Assembly (NCBI GenBank): GCA_052315415.1
Contig: JBLSDH010000020.1
Span: 1-19,079 of the forward strand
From: Cuniculiplasma sp052315415
Lineage (GTDB): Archaea; Thermoplasmatota; Thermoplasmata; Thermoplasmatales; Thermoplasmataceae
Direction: 5' to 3'
Length of the DNA stretch: 19,079 bases
In this document: positions 1 through 6,605 of the stretch, in pieces
Position numbering within the stretch: the first letter of the stretch is position 1
Layout of the letters: every line of letters begins with the position of its first letter
Notes under the pieces: generated by a model
What the model was told of the DNA's origin: nothing
The model's input: the letters and a program-made list of their open reading frames with translations, nothing else
Databases searched by the model: none
Made by a program: the position numbers and the translations under genes

Positions 1-25
1 ATATCTTTTTATCAAACTCTTCCAT
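1..25 (-). CDS. 5' end of an unknown gene running off the left edge (possibly a mobile-element gene)
   Basis: Only eight codons are visible, reading MEEFDKKI from an ATG at 25-23. The support for this start is an AAGGAGGC Shine-Dalgarno-like motif lying upstream on the minus strand, with about 9 nt between GGAGG and the ATG. An alternative ATG at 32-30 (next to the GGAGG) meets a stop after six codons, so the downstream ATG is the better choice. The product cannot be identified from so few residues. A transposase is a guess, based on the hairpin that occludes the ribosome-binding site and on the transposase fragment at the other end of the window. Confidence 0.35.
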
Positions 26-32
26 TATTCAT

Positions 33-60
33 TGCCTCCTTGGGTTGTTCTTAGGAGGCA
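33..60 (-). promoter_or_regulatory. Perfect hairpin burying the Shine-Dalgarno motif of the edge gene
   Basis: Arms TGCCTCCT (33-40) and AGGAGGCA (53-60) are perfect 8-bp reverse complements separated by 12 nt. Read on the minus strand, the AGGAGGCA arm just before the start codon carries the ribosome-binding motif. In an RNA that includes both arms, the motif would therefore be paired with the TGCCTCCT arm. Some bacterial insertion sequences (IS200, IS10) hide the transposase ribosome-binding site in this way in transcripts that read in from outside. Applying that role here is inference. Confidence 0.5.
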
Positions 61-359
61 TCCTTTTATGTTTCATGAAATTTATCCATTGTTGATGGAG
101 TTATTTCATTTGTTCTTACACAAGATTTGGGATACTATCATATTTGTCACTGTCATTTTTAAAGTTATTAATCTCGCAGATTTTGATCAAAGATTAGGAA
201 CAAATGGTCTGTGAATTATTATTCAAATATTATTATATTGGAAATTTCTGTCTGGTAGTATAAATAAAAGGGTTAAAAAATTGGAATAATGATATCAGAT
301 TATCGCTTAAAAAACGTTTATTTCTCTAATTATTACAAAAAACTGAACCCTATGTAGAA
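61..359. other. Non-coding spacer between the edge gene and tRNA-Pro
   Basis: This A+T-rich stretch holds no gene I can support. The only ORF reaching 60 codons (from a TTG at 32) has no promoter, no ribosome-binding site and no recognisable sequence. The interval probably contains the promoter of the minus-strand edge gene and, if that gene belongs to an insertion element, the element's terminus. I could not place an element boundary or a target duplication. The part next to 360 is the 3' flank of the tRNA, a usual place for integrations, but I see no repeated tRNA 3' fragment. Confidence 0.4.
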
Positions 360-432
360 TGGGTCTGCCCGGATTTGAACCGGGGTCTCCAGCTCCCGAA
401 GCTGGAAGGATACCAAGCTACCCCACAAACCC
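360..432 (-). tRNA. tRNA-Pro, anticodon CGG
   Basis: The minus strand folds into a complete cloverleaf. The acceptor stem is GGGTTTG/CAGACCC with one wobble, positions 8-9 are TG, and the D-arm has the conserved A14, GG and A21. The anticodon stem CCAGC/GCTGG encloses loop TTCGGGA, giving anticodon CGG (plus-strand positions 396-398). The variable loop is 4 nt. The T arm is CCCGG-TTCAAAT-CCGGG and the discriminator is A. CCA is not encoded and there is no intron. It reads CCG proline codons. Its 5' 15 nt overlap the end of the upstream membrane-protein gene, which takes its stop codon TAG from the D-arm. Confidence 0.93.
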
Positions 433-1554
433 TTGCTCTGGAGTATTTTTAGTTGATATTTTATTTTTGTGACTCTGTAAATCATTAAAATTATTCAGTA
501 TTAACAGAAAAATAAAAATTACCGGTAAACCGCTGTTTGGATCTGTCGCGGGAAATTGGAAAAATCCAAGCGATTGAAAAAAGAACCATACGATTATGGT
601 AAAAAAAATTCCTGCGTAATAAGTAAACTTAATATCCAAAAAAACTCCCATACCAATGTATAACATTATAAGTGCAAACATCAAATTTACATATGAATTA
701 AAAGGGAATATGTAATGCCAGAATATCTCCTGAAAATATGAAACCGCGTAAGGAACGCCGAAATAATATGTATTTGTTTGAACAATCTGAGAAAGAGAAG
801 CGTTTGAAAAATAAACGTTTAAAGGAAGCATTTGAATAAATGCTGAAATTATGAACAATGTTGATAGAACAAGAGAAAAATAACGCTTTATATGAAATGC
901 ATCGTGCAGTCTTTTTAAATGCAATAAAGGAAGGGTTAGAAAAACATATATCAATGCTGAACCTGGGAAACCTGTCAGATATGTGACACCTGAAACAAAG
1001 TCATCCCCCATCCCCTCTCCAAAAACATAGATAAAAATTAACCATAAAATGGATAAAAGGGAAATGTAACGAACTATTTTTTCCTTTCTTATAAATAGAA
1101 AACTTAACCCCAGAAAAATCTGGAAAGATCCAGCAAGACTATTAAAAAATATGGGATTAATTGTCCAGATTTTATATCCCAGATTAAGTATATTGAATAT
1201 TGGTTGAGGATAAACTGATATTGAAGGAATAATAACAGAAATTAAAAAGTCATATGGCATTTCCGGTTGAAATTGAAGAATTCCATCAATGATCCATAGG
1301 AATCCTATGAAAATTTGTATTTTATAAATAAAACCTTTATTCACTGAATCTGAAGATTTTCCAGTTTTGTTATAAATAAATATAAACAGTAAAAAAAAGA
1401 GGGATAAAAAAAAGGAAACAGTAAAGTAAAAGCTCACAGCGTATCTATTTGGAATATAAAAAACATAAAAACTTAAAATAAACACATAGAGGGTAAGGAT
1501 GACTGAAATGGCTATCAATGTAATTTCTGATGGTTTCAGGATAGATTTTTCCAT
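418..1554 (-). CDS. Conserved polytopic membrane protein, GEGMGDD-type, unknown function
   Basis: A 378-residue, very hydrophobic protein with roughly ten membrane segments. Recognisable blocks are IIDGILQFQPEM (88-99), INPIFFNSLAGSFQIFLGLSF (from 132) and FGEGMGDDF (178-186) followed by TGFPGSALIYV (194-204). From memory these blocks resemble a family of uncharacterised membrane proteins, frequent in actinobacteria, that share the LQLQP and GEGLGG/TGxPGxALLY patterns and look distantly like DoxX proteins. No catalytic function is known to me. A TATA-like box is centred about 25 nt before the ATG, so the mRNA is probably leaderless. The last four codons and the TAG stop lie inside tRNA-Pro on the same strand. 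The tail after about residue 360 is polar and looks less conserved, so the end of the frame may have been set by the tRNA rather than by selection on the protein. Confidence 0.75.
   Translation of the reverse strand: MEKSILKPSEITLIAISVILTLYVFILSFYVFYIPNRYAVSFYFTVSFFLSLFFLLFIFIYNKTGKSSDSVNKGFIYKIQIFIGFLWIIDGILQFQPEMPYDFLISVIIPSISVYPQPIFNILNLGYKIWTINPIFFNSLAGSFQIFLGLSFLFIRKEKIVRYISLLSILWLIFIYVFGEGMGDDFVSGVTYLTGFPGSALIYVFLTLPLLHLKRLHDAFHIKRYFSLVLSTLFIISAFIQMLPLNVYFSNASLSQIVQTNTYYFGVPYAVSYFQEIFWHYIFPFNSYVNLMFALIMLYIGMGVFLDIKFTYYAGIFFTIIVWFFFQSLGFFQFPATDPNSGLPVIFIFLLILNNFNDLQSHKNKISTKNTPEQGFVG
456..468 (-). promoter_or_regulatory. Candidate TATA box for tRNA-Pro inside a coding region
   Basis: On the minus strand an AAAATAAAATATC stretch is centred about 30 nt before the tRNA 5' end. 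This is a fitting distance for an archaeal promoter producing a short 5' leader. It lies within the last codons of the upstream membrane-protein gene. The alternative is that the tRNA is processed from that gene's readthrough transcript. Confidence 0.35.
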
Positions 1555-1575
1555 TAAATTAAAATTGTAATTGAT

Positions 1576-1583
1576 TATTTAAA
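1576..1583 (-). promoter_or_regulatory. TATA box of the GEGMGDD-type membrane protein gene
   Basis: TTTAAATA on the minus strand is centred about 25 nt before the ATG at 1554. No Shine-Dalgarno motif lies between, which fits a leaderless transcript. The divergent aIF5A promoter shares the same 109-nt intergenic region. Confidence 0.5.
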
Positions 1584-1635
1584 AGATGAGCCTGACATAT
1601 AATTTTTTAAATAATCACTTCTCATAAATATTATA

Positions 1636-1643
1636 TTTAAATT
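1636..1643 (+). promoter_or_regulatory. TATA box of the aIF5A-agmatinase operon
   Basis: TTTAAATT within an A+T-rich tract is centred about 25 nt before the ATG at 1664. No Shine-Dalgarno motif is present, so the transcript is probably leaderless. Confidence 0.5.
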
Positions 1644-1663
1644 AGATATGCCCATCTGATATC

Positions 1664-2047
1664 ATGGGTTGGCAAGAAGCAGAAGTTAGGGAGTTAAAAG
1701 TTGGAAGGTACATGCTCATTGATGATGTTCCCTGTAAAATAATGGAAATTAATATGTCAAAACCGGGGAAGCATGGAGAAGCGAAGGGAAGGATCATAGC
1801 AATAGGAGTATTTGACAATCAGAAGAGAAGTGTTGTTTATCCTGTAAAACACAAAGTAAAGGTCCCAATAATAGAGAAAAAGAACGCACAGGTTCTGAGT
1901 GTTAATGGAAAAGAAGCTCAATTAATGGACTCAGAAACTTACGAAACCTTTGTTTTGCCTCTTGATGATGACCAGGTAGAAAAAGTTAAACCCGGTACAG
2001 AGGTGTCATATTGGGAAGTAATGGGAACAAGAAAGATCATGACCTGA
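1664..2047 (+). CDS. eif5A: Translation factor aIF5A (hypusine-containing)
   Basis: Archaeal homologue of eIF5A and bacterial EF-P. It binds the ribosome near the peptidyl-transferase centre and relieves stalling, for example at polyproline runs. The 127-residue length is normal for the archaeal family. The modification loop MSKPGKHGEAKGR begins at residue 31, and K36, between Gly and His, is the lysine that becomes deoxyhypusine or hypusine. The N-terminal SH3-like domain covers roughly residues 1-67, and the C-terminal OB domain runs from about 70 to the end. The stop TGA overlaps the ATG of the agmatinase gene (TGATG), so the two are co-transcribed and probably translationally coupled. This is functionally sensible, because hypusine is made from a polyamine. 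No deoxyhypusine synthase gene is present in the window. Confidence 0.97.
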   Translation: MGWQEAEVRELKVGRYMLIDDVPCKIMEINMSKPGKHGEAKGRIIAIGVFDNQKRSVVYPVKHKVKVPIIEKKNAQVLSVNGKEAQLMDSETYETFVLPLDDDQVEKVKPGTEVSYWEVMGTRKIMT

Positions 2048-2916
2048 TGCTTCAAACTTTCGCATCCAGAAGAAAGATAGCAGATGCCAACTTCGATTAT
2101 GAAGAAGCCAGGTATGTAATTTTCGGAGTACCATTTGATTACACTTCTTCTTTTAGAAGGGGCTCAAACAGAGCACCTGATGAAGTAAGAAGGGCATATG
2201 ATAATTTAGAATCTTATGACGTGGAGTACGACATTGATTTTTCCGAAATTCCCATATGTGATATGGGCAACCTTATTGTGGACGAGGACCCAGAACATAC
2301 TGTCGATTTAGTAGAGGAATTTACAAAAATAATCGTTGATGATGAAAAGATTCCCATAATGATTGGTGGTGAGCACTCAATAACAGGAGGGGCAATAAGA
2401 AATTTTAAGAATTCTTCAATGATAATAATTGATGCTCATTCAGATTTCAGAGACTCCTACATGGGTAGTAAGTACAATCATGCGTGCATAACTCACAGGG
2501 CCCTTGAAACTCTTGGAAGAAACAGGATTTTTTCATTTGGAACAAGATCAACCTCTAGGGAGGAAATAGAGGACCCTAAATATCATGAAGTGACGTTTAT
2601 AAGAGCATCAGAAATCAAAAGGGAGGGAATTGAGAAAATATTTGAACCAATCTTAAAACAACTTAGGGAAAGCATTTATTTCTCAATAGATATGGATGGA
2701 TTTGATCCTGCCTTCGCTCCAGGTGTTGGTACTCCAGAACCTTACGGAATTTCTGATACGGACGTAAGATATCTAATAAGAAAGATTTCAAAGAGGACAA
2801 TAGGTTTTGATGTCCTTGAGTTCACACCTGATTTCGACAATGGAAACACTGCAATGCTTGCAGCAAAATTAATTCAGGATTTTATAGGTTCGAGAGAAAC
2901 AAAAAATAAATTTTAA
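2047..2916 (+). CDS. speB: Agmatinase / ureohydrolase family enzyme
   Basis: A 289-residue arginase-fold hydrolase, which splits urea from agmatine or a related guanidino compound using two Mn ions. The metal ligands are all visible: H110 in GGEHS, D129, H131 and D133 in DAHSD, and D215 and D217 in SIDMDGFDP. The downstream PGVGTPEP block includes E231, the Glu typical of agmatinases rather than arginases; it continues YG where GG is usual. I chose the ATG at 2047 because it overlaps the aIF5A stop and starts the family-typical sequence. An in-frame ATG at 2011 would add 12 residues encoded inside aIF5A. Coupling to aIF5A suggests a role in polyamine supply, or in deguanidylating an agmatine-derived hypusine intermediate as reported for Haloferax. 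Substrate choice cannot be read from the sequence. The stop abuts the convergent uL16 gene with no spacer. Confidence 0.92.
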   Translation: MLQTFASRRKIADANFDYEEARYVIFGVPFDYTSSFRRGSNRAPDEVRRAYDNLESYDVEYDIDFSEIPICDMGNLIVDEDPEHTVDLVEEFTKIIVDDEKIPIMIGGEHSITGGAIRNFKNSSMIIIDAHSDFRDSYMGSKYNHACITHRALETLGRNRIFSFGTRSTSREEIEDPKYHEVTFIRASEIKREGIEKIFEPILKQLRESIYFSIDMDGFDPAFAPGVGTPEPYGISDTDVRYLIRKISKRTIGFDVLEFTPDFDNGNTAMLAAKLIQDFIGSRETKNKF

Positions 2917-3447
2917 TTAAAGACCGAATTTTCCTGCTAACTCTTTTCCTTTTGTAATTTCTATTTTGCATGGAGTAGGCAGCTTTATGGAACCTTTTTG
3001 CAAAGCCTCTTTCACAATTTTGGCCTGCTCGTGGTTAACCCTGGCCACTGCAATTATATCTCCTGAATGAACTCGGGCTGCAGTTCCAACTGGTCTCCCA
3101 AATGCACGCCTCATTCCTGATGATATCCTGTCAGCTCCCGCTCCGGTTGCCATTTTATGTTCCCTTATGACGTGATGAGGATATGGTCTTATCTGGAAAT
3201 AGAAATTGTCATTTCCAACCTGCTCAGAAAGCTTTCTGTTTATTGAAATCCTCATTGCCTCAAGAGCTGTATGCCTTATCTGGCAGCTCTCTTCAGCTCT
3301 CATGTAAAACTCAATTTCAAACTCTTTTTTCTGATTACCATGAACGAATGTGGTAATCTTAGGATATGGAACTCCTCCCATAAATTCCTTTCTTGTATAA
3401 GCAGGACCTGAAATTTTTGTATACATTCTTGCAGGTTTAGTTACCAT
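2917..3447 (-). CDS. rpl10e: Large-subunit ribosomal protein uL16 (archaeal L10e)
   Basis: The 176-residue product matches archaeal/eukaryotic L10e throughout. Landmarks are KPARMYTKISGPAYTRKEF at the N-terminus, GVPYPKITTFVHGN, and MRAEESCQIRHTALEAMRIS. FQIRPYPHHVIREHKMATGA and the GAGADRISSGMRRAFGRPVG loop follow. This protein sits near the peptidyl-transferase centre and 5S rRNA and helps accommodate tRNA in the A site. It is a single-gene transcription unit here, with a TATA-like TTTATATT whose near edge lies about 25 nt before the ATG and no Shine-Dalgarno motif. Its stop codon directly abuts that of the convergent agmatinase gene. Confidence 0.97.
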   Translation of the reverse strand: MVTKPARMYTKISGPAYTRKEFMGGVPYPKITTFVHGNQKKEFEIEFYMRAEESCQIRHTALEAMRISINRKLSEQVGNDNFYFQIRPYPHHVIREHKMATGAGADRISSGMRRAFGRPVGTAARVHSGDIIAVARVNHEQAKIVKEALQKGSIKLPTPCKIEITKGKELAGKFGL

Positions 3448-3472
3448 CTTAATCCACAGAGAAATACATATG

Positions 3473-3480
3473 AATATAAA
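3473..3480 (-). promoter_or_regulatory. TATA box of the uL16 gene
   Basis: TTTATATT on the minus strand is centred about 29 nt before the ATG at 3447, with no Shine-Dalgarno motif between. It is a good match to an archaeal TATA box. Confidence 0.6.
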
Positions 3481-3512
3481 AATTCAACCCTTCCTTTCAT
3501 TTTAAGAAAGAG

Positions 3513-3520
3513 CATTTAAG
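3513..3520 (+). promoter_or_regulatory. TATA-like box of the MFS transporter gene
   Basis: CATTTAAG is centred about 27 nt before the ATG at 3544 and no Shine-Dalgarno motif follows. It lies back-to-back with the uL16 promoter. Confidence 0.4.
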
Positions 3521-3543
3521 TTAGATAATTATAACCCCCTGTT

Positions 3544-4650
3544 ATGAGAAAGGTGGGAAAATTTCAATCTCTTTTACTTACCACCATATTATTTTCTTTT
3601 GGATGGTTCTGGATAAGCTTCACATTCCCACTAAAACTTGAAGCATTCAGATTGAACTTCATTCAGATTTCTTTAATTTCTTTATTCACTTCCTTGCCAT
3701 TTGTTTTTATTTCTTTTCTCATATATATTAGAGATGTAAAATTAAGGACATTTTTTTTTAAAATACCGTTCTTGATTTTATCAATTTCATGTTTATTTTT
3801 AATAATTTTCCCAACATCCTTGCCAATCCTTATTTTATCAATAATATTAAGTGGCACATTTCAGAGTTTATTCTGGATATCATCAGAAATCATGACTTAT
3901 TCACTTGAAAGGGGCTTTTCAGCTGAAAAATATTCAAATGCCTGGTCTATACCATCTGGTTTTTTCACAATCGCCTCAGGGTTTTTTCTACAGGATTTTT
4001 CTTACATTTTTGCATATATAATCATATTGGTAATCTCAATAGTTGGTTTTATCATTCCCATGGACTTTACAAATACCAGTGAAATTAATAAAAAATGGAA
4101 TAAGCTTGAACTTTCTAGAGTTTTACCCATGTTCCTGGCGGGACTTGGAATTGGTTTTTTTTCTTTTACACTTCCTTCAAAATTATTCTCAATACATTAT
4201 TCATATGTTGAAATAGGAATAATAACCGGTTCACTTGGCGCATCTTTTGCAATAGGTTCCGTAATATCCAATATAAAATTTAAAGGGAATGGAAATTTGT
4301 TTCAGGTTATTTCTGGCTTTGCTCTTTCAATACCTTCGGTGTTCATTGTATTTGCGCCAGATTTAATTTCCTTATCTATAATTGCAATATTACTTGGAAT
4401 CTTTTCGGGATATTCTTTCAGCTTTATTCTTTCTTATATAAATTTAACAGAAAATCCAAGAAGAGGAGTGATGTTTTATGAAACATTATTTTCGGCAGGA
4501 TACGTTTCCAGCAATATAGTTGGAGGTTTTCTCCTGGAAAATTATGGTTTGAATGCAGGTTTCTGCATCTTTCTATTTTCAATACCATTTACTTTGTTTT
4601 ATTTCAATAAATATTATTCTTTTTTAACCAAAATAAAAAACTCTTTGTAA
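3544..4650 (+). CDS. Major facilitator superfamily-type transporter
   Basis: A 368-residue protein with about eleven or twelve hydrophobic segments split by a polar central stretch near residues 177-192 (NTSEINKKWNKLELSR), the usual two-bundle layout of MFS carriers. MFS-like traits include the short charged loop after the second segment (IRDVKLR, residues 62-68), the GLGIGFFSFTLP segment at the start of the second half, and NPRRGVMFYETLFSAGYVSSNIVGG near residues 304-328. This last block resembles the substrate-domain helices of drug or sugar exporters. The length is at the short end for the family. The substrate cannot be assigned. The 3' end overlaps the convergent zinc-ribbon membrane-protein gene by 37 nt. 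The frame is exceptionally T-rich, as expected for membrane helices in an A+T-rich genome. Confidence 0.75.
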   Translation: MRKVGKFQSLLLTTILFSFGWFWISFTFPLKLEAFRLNFIQISLISLFTSLPFVFISFLIYIRDVKLRTFFFKIPFLILSISCLFLIIFPTSLPILILSIILSGTFQSLFWISSEIMTYSLERGFSAEKYSNAWSIPSGFFTIASGFFLQDFSYIFAYIIILVISIVGFIIPMDFTNTSEINKKWNKLELSRVLPMFLAGLGIGFFSFTLPSKLFSIHYSYVEIGIITGSLGASFAIGSVISNIKFKGNGNLFQVISGFALSIPSVFIVFAPDLISLSIIAILLGIFSGYSFSFILSYINLTENPRRGVMFYETLFSAGYVSSNIVGGFLLENYGLNAGFCIFLFSIPFTLFYFNKYYSFLTKIKNSL

Positions 4651-5753
4651 TCAGTCTCATCTCCTCTTATAACTGTCTTGCAATTTTTACATTCATATTC
4701 TTCATTTTTATATATGAATTCTCTGCCATCGCAATTCGGACATGATCCTCTTACCCATAATATTGAAGAATACTTCCTTGAGTTTGGTACTCTATCATTG
4801 GTTTGGTTATTATACATTTGTAGGTCATTATTCTTCTGCATCTCTGAGTTTTCAGAAGTTTTATTTTCTTCTTTTTCTAAGTCATCTTTCCCCAATTTTC
4901 CATAATCTTTTCTTTTATTTGTATTGAAAATGTATGGACTTGCATATCCTTCAACCAGACCAAGTATTATGGAAATATACAATATAAAATCGAAAACGTA
5001 CTGGCCAATTGGAATGAAGGAGATCTCTCCAAGTTCAATTCCAAAGAATAAAAAAATCATTGAAAATCCCGCTAAAATACCATATCTTTGTGAAAGACCA
5101 ATTATCGAGGAAAAAATTATTGTATAGACTGGAATTTCAATCAATAAAGAAAATCCTAAAAAATAAAAGAGAACAGCTCCAAATAAACCTATGAATACTG
5201 TATATATGTAATATCTGTATTCCAGCTTAACACCATTTTTTATTATATCGATGAAACTTGAATCATGATTTTCCATCAATACTGGGAGAGATATTGCGTA
5301 AAGAAATAATGAGATCAAGGTAATTACCAGTATTATTTCTTCAATTAAAAGTGAGTAACCAATTCTCCCATACAACTTCACAGGGGAAGGTTGTGGTTGA
5401 ATTACTAAAAGAGAATCGATTAATGATGCAATAAATAACAGCATAAATCCAATGAAAAGGGGCCTGTAATTTTCTTCCTTACCATTTTCCTCATTTTTCA
5501 CATGGTCTTTGTGCAAGAACAATGACCAAATCAAAAAAATTACCGTTAATACAGAGAATACAATTGAAACTATTATAAAAGTATCCCTTAAATTCATAAG
5601 AGTAAAAAGAGTCTGGTTTTTTGTATATATATTAAAATTTAATTTTTTTACCATTGATATATAAATGTAATCTATGGCAACAATTGAAAGCAATATGAAT
5701 ATTACATTCAGGAAATAATTTTGAAACTTAATAATAGTATCTTTAAAATTCAT
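4614..5753 (-). CDS. Membrane protein with C-terminal zinc ribbon, unknown function
   Basis: A 379-residue protein that I do not recognise as a named family. Residues 1 to about 275 contain about seven or eight hydrophobic segments. A polar low-complexity linker rich in Lys, Glu and Asn follows (about 277-325). The C-terminus is a CxxC-x13-CxxC zinc ribbon with C338, C341, C355 and C358 (CPNCDGREF ... YECKNCKTVI). Such ribbons bind one zinc and act as protein- or nucleic-acid-binding modules; here it would face the cytoplasm or the exterior depending on the number of membrane segments. A TATA-like TTTATAAA lies about 28 nt before the ATG. The 3' end overlaps that of the MFS gene on the other strand by 37 nt. 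The architecture suggests a regulatory or assembly factor at the membrane rather than a plain transporter, which is inference. Confidence 0.7.
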   Translation of the reverse strand: MNFKDTIIKFQNYFLNVIFILLSIVAIDYIYISMVKKLNFNIYTKNQTLFTLMNLRDTFIIVSIVFSVLTVIFLIWSLFLHKDHVKNEENGKEENYRPLFIGFMLLFIASLIDSLLVIQPQPSPVKLYGRIGYSLLIEEIILVITLISLFLYAISLPVLMENHDSSFIDIIKNGVKLEYRYYIYTVFIGLFGAVLFYFLGFSLLIEIPVYTIIFSSIIGLSQRYGILAGFSMIFLFFGIELGEISFIPIGQYVFDFILYISIILGLVEGYASPYIFNTNKRKDYGKLGKDDLEKEENKTSENSEMQKNNDLQMYNNQTNDRVPNSRKYSSILWVRGSCPNCDGREFIYKNEEYECKNCKTVIRGDETDYKEFFILVKKE

Positions 5754-5777
5754 TGTATGGTTAAGTGTTTCAATGAA

Positions 5778-5785
5778 TTTATAAA
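5778..5785 (-). promoter_or_regulatory. TATA box of the zinc-ribbon membrane protein gene
   Basis: TTTATAAA on the minus strand is centred about 28 nt before the ATG at 5753. It lies in the 44-nt gap after the AlaX-like gene, so the two genes need not share a transcript. Confidence 0.5.
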
Positions 5786-5797
5786 TTTTTAGTATAT

Positions 5798-6514
5798 CTA
5801 TTCTACAAGATTAACCGTTATCCTTGTCCCAACTTTTCCCTTAACAAGATTGGTTTTCAATTTTACAGTTCCCACTTCTTTGGTATCATTAACTAGAAGG
5901 CCCATTTCCATCTGTTCTGGAAGATTATCATATTTTACCAATCTGAGTTCGTTTATTTCTGGCACTCTTCCATTAACAGTTTTTACCAGATCATTATCCT
6001 TTAAGAAATCTTCTTTCTTAACAATTCTATATGAAGGTTTGTGGCCCTCTTTTATGTACCTGTTAGCCTCCTCTTCAATATCTCTGACCTTTTCTTCTGA
6101 AATATCATCCATTTCAATGTCTATCCATCCATAATCCTCATATGTTTGATTAATTCTGTGAGAAGCCCCATATTTCTTATATGCAATGCAGGCCAATATT
6201 CTCATTGCTGTCCTGAATTTCATGTGATTATATCTCACTTCCCAGTTAACAAATTCTTCAATTTCCTTTCCCTTACAATCTGAGGGGTATGTATCATAAG
6301 AAATAAGATGAATCCCTTCACCATCATCAAAAACATCTATTATTTCGTATTTTTTTCCATCTATCACAATCATTCCCCTATCATTTTGCTGTCCATATCC
6401 CGTAGGGAAAAAAACAGAGTTATCAACAATAAGATCTGTGAATTCGTTGAATGTTATTCTCCCTTTCCCTTCTTTTTTGTATGGATCATCATAATATTCT
6501 TTTTTTGTAGACAT
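5798..6514 (-). CDS. AlaX-like alanyl-tRNA editing homologue lacking all four zinc ligands
   Basis: A 238-residue protein with the layout of AlaX trans-editing proteins, which remove mischarged Ser or Gly from tRNA-Ala and are homologous to the AlaRS editing domain. The N-terminal beta-barrel-like part has VFFPTGYGQQNDRG (34-47), matching the family's FYPEGGGQPGDTG. The core begins at FVNWEVRYNHMKFRTAMRIL, where active enzymes have the zinc motif HTAxH; here those positions are R101 and R105. In the second motif the CxxxH pair aligns with E203 and L207 in QMEMGLLVNDTKEVGTVKL, while the flanking T-x-EVG and the GKVGTRITV end are kept. The fold is therefore preserved but catalysis by the known zinc-dependent mechanism is very unlikely. 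It may be a tRNA- or amino-acid-binding protein with a new role. The frame is intact, so this is not a decaying pseudogene. Confidence 0.8.
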   Translation of the reverse strand: MSTKKEYYDDPYKKEGKGRITFNEFTDLIVDNSVFFPTGYGQQNDRGMIVIDGKKYEIIDVFDDGEGIHLISYDTYPSDCKGKEIEEFVNWEVRYNHMKFRTAMRILACIAYKKYGASHRINQTYEDYGWIDIEMDDISEEKVRDIEEEANRYIKEGHKPSYRIVKKEDFLKDNDLVKTVNGRVPEINELRLVKYDNLPEQMEMGLLVNDTKEVGTVKLKTNLVKGKVGTRITVNLVE

Positions 6515-6576
6515 CTGACCTACATGTTGATATGACTAATTTTTTTTTCCATTATTGCTTCCTGTTTCTAAACATC

Positions 6577-6584
6577 TAAATATT
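6577..6584 (+). promoter_or_regulatory. TATA box that decides the folC start
   Basis: TAAATATT is centred about 25 nt before the TTG at 6606, the same spacing seen at the other leaderless genes of the window. It lies inside the longer reading frame that begins at TTG 6555, which argues against that upstream start. Confidence 0.5.
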
Positions 6585-6605
6585 GAATTAAACTTCCCTC
6601 TTTCA

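Noticed and set aside
32..214. 60-codon plus-strand reading frame near the left edge
   Set aside because: It starts with TTG inside the hairpin arm, has no promoter or ribosome-binding site, and shows no recognisable sequence. It is probably chance in an A+T-rich spacer.
2011..2046. Upstream ATG for the agmatinase gene
   Set aside because: It would add 12 residues coded within the aIF5A gene in another frame. The ATG at 2047 overlaps the aIF5A stop and fits the family start.
5850..6134. 94-codon plus-strand frame opposite the AlaX-like gene
   Set aside because: Low-complexity Ser/Leu/Phe composition, no promoter, and full overlap with a gene that has clear homology.
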